From Lactobacillus kefiranofaciens (GTDB taxonomy: Bacteria > Bacillota > Bacilli > Lactobacillales > Lactobacillaceae), in NCBI RefSeq assembly GCF_900103655.1, contig NZ_FMXC01000004.1, positions 49,013 through 113,012 of the forward strand: a stretch of 64,000 nucleotides of DNA, read 5' to 3'. Shown here piece after piece: positions 45,871 through 54,463 of this stretch. The translations under genes and the position numbers were made by a program. Under the pieces are notes generated by a model that saw only the letters and a program-made list of their open reading frames with translations, ran no database searches and was not told the origin of the DNA. Within the stretch, counting starts at the first letter, position 1, and every line of letters starts with the position of its first letter.

Positions 45871-46500
45871 ATGGGACAACTTGAAAAACCCGTTATTATC
45901 GGTATTGCCGGTGGCTCTGGCAGTGGAAAGACCACTATTGCCCATGAAATTGCCAACAACATTAAGGATCATGACCGGATTATGATCATGACCCAAGATT
46001 CTTATTATAAAGACAACACTGGCGTACCAATGAAAGAAAGAATGAAGATCAATTATGATCATCCTGATGCCTTCGACATGCCACTGCTTGAAGCACAGCT
46101 AAATCAATTGATCCACCGCAAGCCGATCGAGATGCCAACTTATGACTTTACCGCGCACACCATAAGCGATAAAACTATTCACGTTGAACCAGCAGACATT
46201 ATCATTCTGGAAGGAATTCTCGTTCTCTTTAATGAAGATATTCGCAATCTAATGAATATCAAAGTTTACGTAGACACCGACGATGACATTCGCTTTATCC
46301 GCCGTCTTGAACGAGACATGAAGGAGCGAGGCCGATCATTAGATTCTGTAATCAATCAATATCTAGGCACTGTTAAGCCAATGTACAACCAATTCATTGA
46401 ACCTACCAAGCGTTACGCTGACATCATCGTACCAGAAGGCGGAGAAAATGATGTAGCCATCGACATGTTAACAACTAAGCTACAATCAGTTTTGAAATAA
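45871..46500 (+). CDS. udk: Uridine kinase
   Basis: It phosphorylates uridine and cytidine to UMP and CMP in pyrimidine salvage. The P-loop is [12 protein letters not shown] near the N-terminus, with [18 protein letters not shown] and [12 protein letters not shown] also characteristic; 209 residues is the usual length. AAAGGAG lies 5-6 bases before the ATG. It is monocistronic, with a hairpin directly after the stop. It complements pyrR-uraA further on in the window. Confidence 0.96.
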   Translation: MGQLEKPVIIGIAGGSGSGKTTIAHEIANNIKDHDRIMIMTQDSYYKDNTGVPMKERMKINYDHPDAFDMPLLEAQLNQLIHRKPIEMPTYDFTAHTISDKTIHVEPADIIILEGILVLFNEDIRNLMNIKVYVDTDDDIRFIRRLERDMKERGRSLDSVINQYLGTVKPMYNQFIEPTKRYADIIVPEGGENDVAIDMLTTKLQSVLK

Positions 46501-46503
46501 ACA

Positions 46504-46527
46504 AAAAATGGGCGTCAACCCATTTTT
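46504..46527. terminator. Bidirectional terminator
   Basis: AAAAATGGG / CCCATTTTT hairpin between udk (+) and the broken MFS gene (-). Confidence 0.87.
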
Positions 46528-46536
46528 CTTTTTGCC

Positions 46537-47923
46537 TTATTTTTCTTCAGACGCATGGCTATTTTCTAGAATACGATTGTACTTTTTAGCAAAGAAGACC
46601 AAAAGCAATACACTGGCAATCACATAAATTACTGCGGCAATATAATATGCGTTAGCATAGCCATCTTGCGTATTAAATAAGTAGAACTCAGTGAAGAGTC
46701 CATCAATAATGCCAACTACCGCATAAGCAATCTGCACTACTCCAGTAAAGGCAGGACGCAAATCTTTATCCACAATAACCATCTGGACTTCCTGCTGAAT
46801 CGGCATCGTGGCGTTAGCCAAACCCGTTCTCAAGAAGAGCAAGATGCCAACAATCACGAATAAGACCATCCCGCTGCCTAAATGGCGTCCATTAGCTAGC
46901 AGCAGCATAACTGGGACACAGGTTAATGTTCCAGCAGCAACCGAGACAATCGCACCCATCTTCTTTTCCAAAAACGGTGCGAAGAAATACCCAATCAGCA
47001 TAGCTGCTTGCACGAAGGTATTGATCGTTGATGAAACATCCCGCGGGATATGCAAATAATTATTCAAATAAATTGGCACATAAACCGCGATTAATCGTGC
47101 ACCCAATTGCACTCCAGCGATATAAACAATCCACATAATCGTCCGCTTATTAAGCAGTTTCTTATACATAGCTGCTTTTTTGGCAGGCGTATCACGTTGT
47201 TCACTGCTTTCTGAACGATAATCACGTGGTACGTCATGAATAAACAGAGCCAAGACGAAGGCTAGCATCGTAACTAATGCCGTAATAATTAATAGAATTC
47301 GATAAGCATTCGTGTAATTAGCTAACTCCTGCCCCCTGCATTAATTCAGGCCGACCCGATAAAATTGAAGCTGCGTGATAGGATGAGCCTTGCAATAAGC
47401 TAAAGAACCAAACCACTGCCTTGCCACCTAAGAACGTACAAATCGTCTGCGTAATCAAGTTAACAATCATGACCACTGAGAACATCTTCGTTCTAATCTT
47501 GCCGGGCACATAAGATGTCCACATTAACGGATACATCAAGTCATAGACGCCAATTGCCGTCCAAGAAATGGTATAGGCAATCATAATGATCAGTTGATTA
47601 GTCGTAATACAAGTCAATACCATAAAAATCGCGGTCATCGGCGGTAAAACCAACAAAATATTGCGGTAGCCATACTTGTGAACTGTCGCAATCATTAACG
47701 ACATCAAAATAGCAATCGCTGCATTAAAAATATTTAATCCTGAAATTAGATGTGGCGCTACAATCTTATAGTAAGATAGAGCCGCATCGTTAGTGATCCC
47801 GGTAACAGCACCTAAGATGCCATAGATCCACAAGTAAATAATTACATTCTTGTGATAACGCGGATCCCAATTCTTAATCGCTTCCGCTTCTTCCTCTTTT
47901 TCCTTATTCGTTCGCGCACCCAA
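46537..47923 (-). pseudogene. MFS transporter, split by a frameshift in a five-C tract
   Basis: Two minus-strand frames encode adjoining halves of one 12-helix major facilitator. The N-terminal half (TTG start at 47923, with GAAGGGG upstream) runs to a false stop at 47318, ending MQGAGVS. The C-terminal half continues to 46537. Removing one base from the C5 tract at 47332-47336 (G5 on the coding strand) joins them as QGQELANYTNAYRILLIITALVTMLAFVLALF, an unbroken transmembrane region, giving 461 residues. It resembles lactobacillar sugar/multidrug-type MFS proteins; the substrate is unknown. Either the gene is inactivated or the base is a sequencing error. Confidence 0.85.
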
Positions 47924-48030
47924 AAAATCCCCTTCTTTTCTGTAAACGTATACACTATTTTCTTATTATATTGTAGCACATGACTATTTTTAGAAAAGTA
48001 TCTATAGATTGAAAAGGGATTGGTTATAAT

Positions 48031-48609
48031 TTAATTGATCTTCGGTTTCAATGCTTTATCGAATAAGTTAGTAATTAATTTAACTAAAACACCATCAAAG
48101 ACTAATGCGGAAATAATACTGGTAATGAACATCATAATTTGTAATTTAACACTATAATGACTCCAGCCATACAAGAAATATGATGGAATGAAGCCACCTA
48201 AATTGGCAAAGAAAGCTCCAGTTAAGACGCTCTTCCAAGAGAATTTTTCATAACGCTCTTTTTTAGGGAAAAAGCCGATCTCGTTAGTTGCTCCTTCGAT
48301 TAAACCTTCCAAGATAGTAAGTGCACCCCATTGACCGCCAATTGCCATCTCAACCGTTGCGGCTAGTAATTCACCAATCGTGCCAGAACCAACTGTTGGA
48401 ACAAAATACATGGCTAGCGGTGCTGCCATATACCACAATCCTGTGAAGATATTATCCACAACTGGAGCATAACCGGTAGGCAAAAAGCCTAGCTTAACCC
48501 AGTTATACACATTGTTGAAACCATAGGTATAAATTACCCCCATGATGATTCCAATTAAAGCAACTAAAATAATTGATTTAACATTCCATTTTGCTGAACG
48601 AGTAAACAT
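48031..48609 (-). CDS. ykoE: ECF transporter S component, YkoE type (thiamine precursor)
   Basis: This 192-residue protein with five to six membrane segments matches the YkoE family, the substrate-binding S subunit of an energy-coupling-factor transporter for a thiamine precursor (probably the HMP moiety). Typical segments are GVIYTYGFNNVYNW and GLWYMAAPLAMYFV followed by EGATNEIGFFP. The TPP riboswitch directly upstream strongly supports a thiamine-related role. No EcfA or EcfT genes lie next to it; in lactobacilli these modules are shared and encoded elsewhere. Confidence 0.9.
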   Translation of the reverse strand: MFTRSAKWNVKSIILVALIGIIMGVIYTYGFNNVYNWVKLGFLPTGYAPVVDNIFTGLWYMAAPLAMYFVPTVGSGTIGELLAATVEMAIGGQWGALTILEGLIEGATNEIGFFPKKERYEKFSWKSVLTGAFFANLGGFIPSYFLYGWSHYSVKLQIMMFITSIISALVFDGVLVKLITNLFDKALKPKIN

Positions 48610-48642
48610 AAAAAAGCTCCTAACTAGCTTGTCAGTAGGAGC
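48610..48642 (-). promoter_or_regulatory. Expression-platform hairpin holding the ykoE Shine-Dalgarno
   Basis: On the minus strand GCTCCTA / TAGGAGC forms a stem followed by TTTTTT and immediately by the ATG. The 3' arm contains AGGAG 7 bases before the start codon, so the same hairpin can act as terminator and hide the ribosome-binding site. Confidence 0.8.
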
Positions 48643-48664
48643 ACAAAAACATCATTATTAAAAA

Positions 48665-48737
48665 GCACTTTCCTTATCGCAAGCATTGACTTGTTCAAGT
48701 TCGAAGGGTATTTCTCAGCTATTAAGCACCCCTAGTG
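48665..48737 (-). ncRNA. TPP riboswitch (THI box)
   Basis: On the minus strand the conserved blocks are present in order: ACTAGGGGTGC, GCTGAGAAATACCC, GAACTTGAACAAGTCAATGC and GCGATAAGGAAAGTGC. These match the thi-box consensus (GGGGUGC, CUGAGA, ACCC, GAAC, AAUGC, GGAA). It should switch ykoE off when thiamine pyrophosphate is plentiful. Confidence 0.96.
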
Positions 48738-48771
48738 ACAAAAATTATTTAATTATTTTTAGTATAACACA

Positions 48772-50541
48772 TCAATTGAAGGCTGTCTGATCTGTATAAA
48801 GTTTATAATAAAATCCTTTATCAGCCAGCAATTTTTCATGACTGCCTTCTTCGATGACATTGCCATCTTTTAGCACGACAATCTTATTTGAATTGAGAAT
48901 TGTCTTTAAGCGGTGGGCAATTACGAAACTGGTCCGTCCCGCGATTACGGCATCCATGGCCTGTTGAATTTTTTCTTCAGTCACCGTATCCACATTCGAA
49001 GTGGCCTCATCTAAAATTAAGAAATCCGGATTAGTTAAAATTGTCCTGGCAATTGAAACCAACTGCTTTTGCCCCGTTGAAAAGACAGAACTGGCATCAT
49101 TAACTCGCGTGTTATAGCCATCTGGCAAGCTCTCAATAAAATCATGAATATTCGCTTGCTTAGCTGCACTAATTACTTCATCCATAGTGGCATTGGGCTT
49201 GCCATAGCGAATATTATCGGCAATCGTACCACTGAACAGGACAGAATCCTGCAAGACAATACCGACGTTATCACGCAGAGACTTTAATTGAATGTCGCGC
49301 ACGTCAATATTATCAAAGGTGACCTTGCCGGAGTTCACATCATAGAAGCGATTAAGCAAATTCATAATGGTCGTCTTTCCTGATCCGGTTGGTCCAACTA
49401 GGGCAACTGATTGTCCTTTAGCTACAGCAATATTCACGCCATGCAAGATCTCTTTATTTTGATCATAGCCAAAGTGAACGTTCTCCAACTTTACTCCCTC
49501 TTGCACGCCATGCAAGATTTTACCATTTGGTACGGCATTTTCATCTTTCTGCTCTTCAACCGTAGCTAACCTTCTGGCGCCGGTCAAAGCTAACTGAATC
49601 ATGGAATAAATCGAGGTAATCTGCGTCAACGGTTGGAAATAATTTTGTGAATATTCTACAAACGTAACGATCAAGCCCAAACCGATAGCTTGGCTAACTT
49701 GACCAGAAATAATCATCCAGGCTCCCATGGCAATGACGATAGCTAAGTTAAGCAGGTTTAAACCATTCATTAGCGGAAACAGCATCCCCGAATAGAATTG
49801 ACCCTTAAACATTGCTTTTCTCACGCGATTATTATAAGTCTTAAAGCCAGCTACCGATTCCTGCCGCAGATTATTGGTAATAATGACTTTCTCACCGTTA
49901 ATTTGTTCAGTAATATAGCCGTTAAGGTCCCCAATTTCATCTTGCTGCTTATCCAAATAGATCCGAGCCTTTTTCATAATTAAAACTGCGACAATTAAAA
50001 TCAGCGGCGTTGAAGCAATCGTCGTCCAGGCCAGCTGTGCATTAACCGTGAACATCACAATAATCGTACCGATGAACATTATTCCCTGAGAAATAATTTC
50101 AAAGATAGCATTATTCATCGCGTTAAAAATGTTATCCAAATCTGATGTAAACAGAGACAGCAGCTTACCATCTTGATGCGTATCAAAATAGCGTATCATC
50201 ATTCTTTGAAACTTAGAGAATAAATTCTCTCGCATGTCGTTAGTTGAATCAGCGTTAAATTTCGACATTACCATCCAGGCAATGAAGATTGCAACTTGAC
50301 TTAGAACATAGAAGACCAACATTGATCCTAAGGCGCCATAGAAGGTATTTAAACTGACAGTTTCTTTTTTTAAATCAGACAAATAATTAGTCAAATCCGT
50401 GACGGCTTGTCCTAAAAAAGTCGGGGCCAAAACCTGCGCACCACTTGAAACCAGCGATAGGATAACTACGATGGTAATTCCTTTCCAGTACGACTTCAAA
50501 TACTTAATAAAATAGCGAATTGTCTTTCTAGTATCGCCCAT
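48772..50541 (-). CDS. ABC multidrug exporter subunit with canonical Walker B (LmrD/BmrD-like)
   Basis: This 589-residue half-transporter has six N-terminal helices followed by an ATPase domain. Walker A is GPTGSGKTTIMN, Walker B LILDEATSNVD with the catalytic glutamate, and the switch histidine is in VIAHRL. Its signature motif is altered (FSTGQKQ instead of LSGGQ). Together with the upstream subunit, which lacks the catalytic Glu but has a normal signature, this gives one complete and one degenerate ATP site, the hallmark of heterodimeric exporters such as LmrCD and BmrCD. It overlaps the upstream gene by one base. Confidence 0.93.
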   Translation of the reverse strand: MGDTRKTIRYFIKYLKSYWKGITIVVILSLVSSGAQVLAPTFLGQAVTDLTNYLSDLKKETVSLNTFYGALGSMLVFYVLSQVAIFIAWMVMSKFNADSTNDMRENLFSKFQRMMIRYFDTHQDGKLLSLFTSDLDNIFNAMNNAIFEIISQGIMFIGTIIVMFTVNAQLAWTTIASTPLILIVAVLIMKKARIYLDKQQDEIGDLNGYITEQINGEKVIITNNLRQESVAGFKTYNNRVRKAMFKGQFYSGMLFPLMNGLNLLNLAIVIAMGAWMIISGQVSQAIGLGLIVTFVEYSQNYFQPLTQITSIYSMIQLALTGARRLATVEEQKDENAVPNGKILHGVQEGVKLENVHFGYDQNKEILHGVNIAVAKGQSVALVGPTGSGKTTIMNLLNRFYDVNSGKVTFDNIDVRDIQLKSLRDNVGIVLQDSVLFSGTIADNIRYGKPNATMDEVISAAKQANIHDFIESLPDGYNTRVNDASSVFSTGQKQLVSIARTILTNPDFLILDEATSNVDTVTEEKIQQAMDAVIAGRTSFVIAHRLKTILNSNKIVVLKDGNVIEEGSHEKLLADKGFYYKLYTDQTAFN

Positions 50542-52271
50542 TACTTTTCACCTCTCTTGCCTTTTTGAGTCTTAAAAATCTCTTGATAAATTGGCGAGGT
50601 CTTCAGTAGTTCTTCATGCGTGCCTTGAGCAACCAGTTTTCCATCATCAAGCACTAAAATTATATCGGCATTAATTACTGAAACAATCTTTTCTGCAATG
50701 ATAAAGGTCGTTGTGTCCGGTAATTCATGTTCAAGTGCTTGCTGCACCTTCTTTTCAGACTCGGCATCTAGCGCTGAAGTTGAATCATCCAAAATTAGAA
50801 TTGGCGACTTAGCAATCAAGCTACGCGCGATTGAAAGACGCTGTTTTTGTCCACCTGAGAAATTGGCAGAACGTTCTTCTACTTCATGATCGAACGAATC
50901 GTTATAACGCTCGATAAATTCCGACGCTTGAGCCATGCCAGCCGCACGTTGGAGTTCATGCAACTTAGCGCTGCTCTTGCCTTGACGTAGATTCGAAGCA
51001 ATCGTCCCAGAAAACAGCACTGCACGCTGCAAGACAAAAGAAATAGTCTTTCGCAAAGCCGTTTCAGTTACATCCTTAATGTTTTGTCCGCCGATTTTAA
51101 TTTCACCCTTAGTTGGATCGTATAAACGAGCGATTAATTGCGCTAAGGTTGACTTGCCAGAGCCGGTTGCACCAACGATACCGACCATCTCGCCAGGCTT
51201 TATCTTGAACGAAATATCTTTGAGGGTTTCATCATCACCATCTGGATAGGTAAAGGAAACATGATCGAATTCCACTGATCCCGTTAATGGTGCAACCGAG
51301 CCACTGGTTACGAACTTTACATCCGGCTCCGTGTCCAAAACCTCTTTGATTCGACCCAAGGAAATATTCCCTCTGGCAAACTGCATCATTGTCATCCCTG
51401 CAATCATGATCGTCCACAATAATGTCAAAATATAGTTAACAAATGGACTAACTACCGCGACATCGGTTGGATGCTGGCTAATGCTTTGGCCAATTAAAAA
51501 GACAACCAAGGTAATTACTAAATAAGCAATCAATTGAAAGGCTGGCATAATAGCTGAGAACCAATAACCAATGACGATATTGTAGTCGTTTAAGCGATCC
51601 GAAGTCTGATTGAATTTTTTAATCTCTTGTCCTTCTTGGTTGAACGATTTCACTACCCGCACGCCTTGCAAAGTTTCTTGAGCTTGACTCGAAATCTTAT
51701 CCATCGTCTTCTGAAACTTGTCAAACAAACTATTCATTCGTTTTAAGACGAAAATACCAAAACCCATAATTAAGGCAACCATCACAACCGTTGCCCACCA
51801 AAAGCGCGGAATAATCACGATACAAAAAATAAAGGAACCAACAATCAAAATTGGCATTCTGAGCAGCTGCATAAAAAGCTGCATAATCATATTCATAATT
51901 TGATTCATATCGTTAATTAGGCGCGTTGTCAATGACCCAGCGGAGAACTTTTCGATATTGCCAAATGAAAAGCTTTGAATTTTGGCATAAGTCTCTTCAC
52001 GTAAGTCACTAGTCACGCCTTGAGCAATCCGCGCTGCATAATAAACGTTGAAGATTCCCGCGATAATCGCAACAATGCCAAGAACTACCAGAATAATTCC
52101 ATCACGCATGACACCTTCTTTTTGGTCCGCCATAATCGCACGCTGAATATTTTCTAGCAGCCTGGGCTGATACAGACTGGCAAAAGCAGAGACGATGATT
52201 GCCACTAGGGCCGCAATAACGTCTTTTTTATATCGCTTGAAGTGCGGCATTAATATTTTGAATGTTTGCAT
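50541..52271 (-). CDS. ABC multidrug exporter subunit with degenerate Walker B (LmrC/BmrC-like)
   Basis: This 576-residue half-transporter has six membrane helices and an ATPase domain. Walker A is GATGSGKSTLAQ and the signature FSGGQKQRLSIARSL, both normal. Walker B ends LILDDSTSALD, with Asp in place of the catalytic Glu, and the switch region reads IIAEKI rather than IAHR. These replacements are typical of the non-hydrolysing site in LmrCD-type pumps. Its ATG overlaps the marR stop (TAATG), so the regulator and both subunits are one operon. Confidence 0.93.
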   Translation of the reverse strand: MQTFKILMPHFKRYKKDVIAALVAIIVSAFASLYQPRLLENIQRAIMADQKEGVMRDGIILVVLGIVAIIAGIFNVYYAARIAQGVTSDLREETYAKIQSFSFGNIEKFSAGSLTTRLINDMNQIMNMIMQLFMQLLRMPILIVGSFIFCIVIIPRFWWATVVMVALIMGFGIFVLKRMNSLFDKFQKTMDKISSQAQETLQGVRVVKSFNQEGQEIKKFNQTSDRLNDYNIVIGYWFSAIMPAFQLIAYLVITLVVFLIGQSISQHPTDVAVVSPFVNYILTLLWTIMIAGMTMMQFARGNISLGRIKEVLDTEPDVKFVTSGSVAPLTGSVEFDHVSFTYPDGDDETLKDISFKIKPGEMVGIVGATGSGKSTLAQLIARLYDPTKGEIKIGGQNIKDVTETALRKTISFVLQRAVLFSGTIASNLRQGKSSAKLHELQRAAGMAQASEFIERYNDSFDHEVEERSANFSGGQKQRLSIARSLIAKSPILILDDSTSALDAESEKKVQQALEHELPDTTTFIIAEKIVSVINADIILVLDDGKLVAQGTHEELLKTSPIYQEIFKTQKGKRGEK

Positions 52272-52711
52272 TATTTACCCCTTTCTTCGTTTAAAAATTG
52301 CCAAAAAGTATTACTCCATTCTTCACTCAAACTAGTTAAGAGTTTCATTTTCTCAGCACCCATCTTCTGTGCCGTCTTTTCTTCTAATTTAAACAAGGGA
52401 CCCATTTTTTCTCGCGCGTATTCTTTTCCTGCAGGAGTTAATTCACAAAAACGTACTCGCTTATCATGACTATCCACACTCATCGTAAGACATTCAGCCT
52501 CACACAGTTTCTTAATTCCTTTATTAATCGATTGCTTGGGCAAATCGCTTAAATCTACCAACTGTTTTTGCGTCAATTTTTTTCGTAAAAGCAATTCATA
52601 TAGAATTACCATCAAATAGTTGGGAATATCATGATCTTGTTCCCATTGCTTATATGCCCTATTTCCGTGAATAATTGCAAGATTTAACTTTTCTGAATCA
52701 TTTACCTTCAT
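52271..52711 (-). CDS. MarR-family regulator of the ABC exporter
   Basis: This 146-residue winged-helix regulator has a recognition region TQKQLVDLSDLPKQSINKGIKKLCEAECLTMSVDSHDKRVRFCELTPAG with the typical basic wing DKRVR. It is the first gene of the exporter operon. The inverted repeat over its own promoter fits autoregulation with release by drugs or stress, as for other MarR-exporter pairs. The inducer is not known. Confidence 0.9.
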   Translation of the reverse strand: MKVNDSEKLNLAIIHGNRAYKQWEQDHDIPNYLMVILYELLLRKKLTQKQLVDLSDLPKQSINKGIKKLCEAECLTMSVDSHDKRVRFCELTPAGKEYAREKMGPLFKLEEKTAQKMGAEKMKLLTSLSEEWSNTFWQFLNEERGK

Positions 52712-52730
52712 ATATTGGCCCGCCCCGCTA

Positions 52731-52782
52731 CTATTAGTCTACATATGTACTAAATAATAGTACGCATAGGGACTAATGTCAA
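52731..52782 (-). promoter_or_regulatory. marR promoter with overlapping palindromic operator
   Basis: On the minus strand TTGACA (52777-52782), a 17-base spacer and TATTAT (52754-52759) form a strong promoter. The perfect repeat GTACTA-AATAA-TAGTAC (52747-52763) covers the -10 and extends imperfectly to AGTC...GACT ends. A divergent extended -10 (TGTTATACT) for the gene at 52833 lies 25 bases away on the plus strand, so one protein could control both. Confidence 0.75.
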
Positions 52783-52832
52783 TGACTATGTTATACTAGT
52801 TTTATTACAACTATACGAGAGGTGGGATATAT

Positions 52833-53646
52833 ATGCGAAAGAAATTATTTTTTGCTACTTTTTTAACTATCCTGCTCGCTTTCACATTGACTGCGTGCAG
52901 TCAAAAGAAAAAGCAAAACGTTTATCAAACAGTAAAAGAAACTAAGACGATTAATTGGGGCGTAAAGGCAGATACGCCACTCTTTGGCGCGATCAACATC
53001 AAAACTGGCCAAATCAACGGCTTTGAAATCGACTTAGCCAAAGCACTAACTAAAAAGATGTTTGGCAAAAAGGTAAAAGCCAATTTTGTCACGACGACAG
53101 CCAACACCAAGATTCAATTATTAAAAAACAAAAATATCGACGCCGCCATTGCAGCAATGACAATTACGCCTGAACGTGAAAAACAAGTCGATTTTAGCAA
53201 GCCTTATTTTCCTGCCAGGCAATCAATCATGGTTAATGATCACAGTAAGATTAAAAACGTCAAAGATTTAAACAATAAAAAGGTATTAATCGTTAAGGGG
53301 ACAACTTCGGCAGATGCCGTTAAAAAATTCGCACCTAAGGCAGAAATCTTGCAGTTTGACGACTACGGCCAAGCCTTTGCTGCGCTAAAAGCAGGACAAG
53401 GGGGATGCTTTTGTTACGGATAACGGGATCTTAGCCGGTATTCTGCGTGATAACCCAGGCTATAAATTAGTCGGGGGCAATTTCACCGATCAACCATATG
53501 GAATCGCCGTTAACGAAGGACAAACTGAGATGCATCAGCAGATCAATTCTGCTTTAACCCAGCTAGAAAAAGACGGGACCTACAATCGTTTAGTTAATAA
53601 ATGGTTTGGTAAAATTCCTGGCTTGAAAGTTAAAGAAATAAAGTAA
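52833..53646 (+). pseudogene. Second GlnH-like binding lipoprotein, frameshifted
   Basis: The gene parallels the intact glnH at 43731-44546: lipobox LTACSQK, TINWGVKADTPLFGAINIKTGQINGFEIDLAKALTKKMF and MTITPEREKQVDFSKPYFPA. The first frame ends at 53423 (GQGGCFCYG-stop). Removing one G from the five-G tract at 53400-53404 restores DAFVTDNGILAGILRDNPGYKLVGG and runs to a stop at 53646, giving 270 residues (glnH has 271). There is no transporter gene beside it; it would have to use the permeases at 42-45 kb. Broken as written, unless the extra G is an error. Confidence 0.88.
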
Positions 53647-53652
53647 TGACAA

Positions 53653-53689
53653 AAAAGGATTGACATTCTAAATACATGTCAATCCTTTT
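53653..53689. terminator. Bidirectional terminator
   Basis: A 14-bp perfect stem (AAAAGGATTGACAT / ATGTCAATCCTTTT) lies between the binding-protein pseudogene and the convergent GATase gene. Confidence 0.9.
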
Positions 53690-53691
53690 CT

Positions 53692-54360
53692 TTATCTCGT
53701 AATGTAATCTAGTAACTTAAACATTACGGTCTTATTTTCCTTAGGTACGCCGTGCTTCATAATCTCACTTGGCGTCTGCTGCAAATCATTATTCTCTAAA
53801 GCATAAGCGCCATCATTAATAGCAATTTCACGGACATTATCTTCTTTAGGTTCAAAGTGGAATTGCAGCCCAATTACATTATTTCCCAGGAGATAACCCT
53901 GATTTTTAACTAAATCACTGGAAAACAGTAACTTAGCCTTGGCCGGAATCTCACTCATCTGCTGATGCCAATGAAGCGCCGTTAACTGATGCGGCAAGCC
54001 GTTAATTATCTGATTTTGTAAATAAACAAGTGCCCAACCTACTTCCTTAGCTGGTGCATCTAGAACTTGGCAACCTAACGTCTTCGCAATCTGCTGACTG
54101 CCAAAACAAATGCCCAGAATTGGCTTAGAAGCAGCGAGCATCTGCTTAATTAAAACGCGCTCCTTCTTAATCCAGTCCAAATCATCATTAGGACTATTGG
54201 GGCTACCTAGAATAACTAATAAATCAGTCTCATCTACTGTAGGCAAAATACCAAAATCGGCTGGGTGATAAACAAACATCTTATTATTTCTTGCATGGCA
54301 CCAATCTTGGATAGAACCTGGGCCCTCATTTGGTGCATGCTGCAACACATTAACACGCAT
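53692..54360 (-). CDS. Class I glutamine amidotransferase-like protein
   Basis: This 222-residue stand-alone GATase1 domain protein has the cysteine elbow GICFGSQQIAKTLG (Cys near residue 83) and the histidine/glutamate pair in LQFHFEP. It is similar to GuaA-type amidotransferase domains but has no synthetase partner. Stand-alone members act as gamma-glutamyl hydrolases or supply ammonia to unknown enzymes. It starts MRVNVLQHAPNEGPGSI, typical for this group. The target is unknown. Confidence 0.85.
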   Translation of the reverse strand: MRVNVLQHAPNEGPGSIQDWCHARNNKMFVYHPADFGILPTVDETDLLVILGSPNSPNDDLDWIKKERVLIKQMLAASKPILGICFGSQQIAKTLGCQVLDAPAKEVGWALVYLQNQIINGLPHQLTALHWHQQMSEIPAKAKLLFSSDLVKNQGYLLGNNVIGLQFHFEPKEDNVREIAINDGAYALENNDLQQTPSEIMKHGVPKENKTVMFKLLDYITR

Positions 54361-54463
54361 AAAATTCTCCCTAAAATTGATTATCTGCTATATAACTTGC
54401 CCTCCACAATTCTTCCATCTTAGCTAAACGATGCCAATCACCATGTTGACACATCATGTAGAG

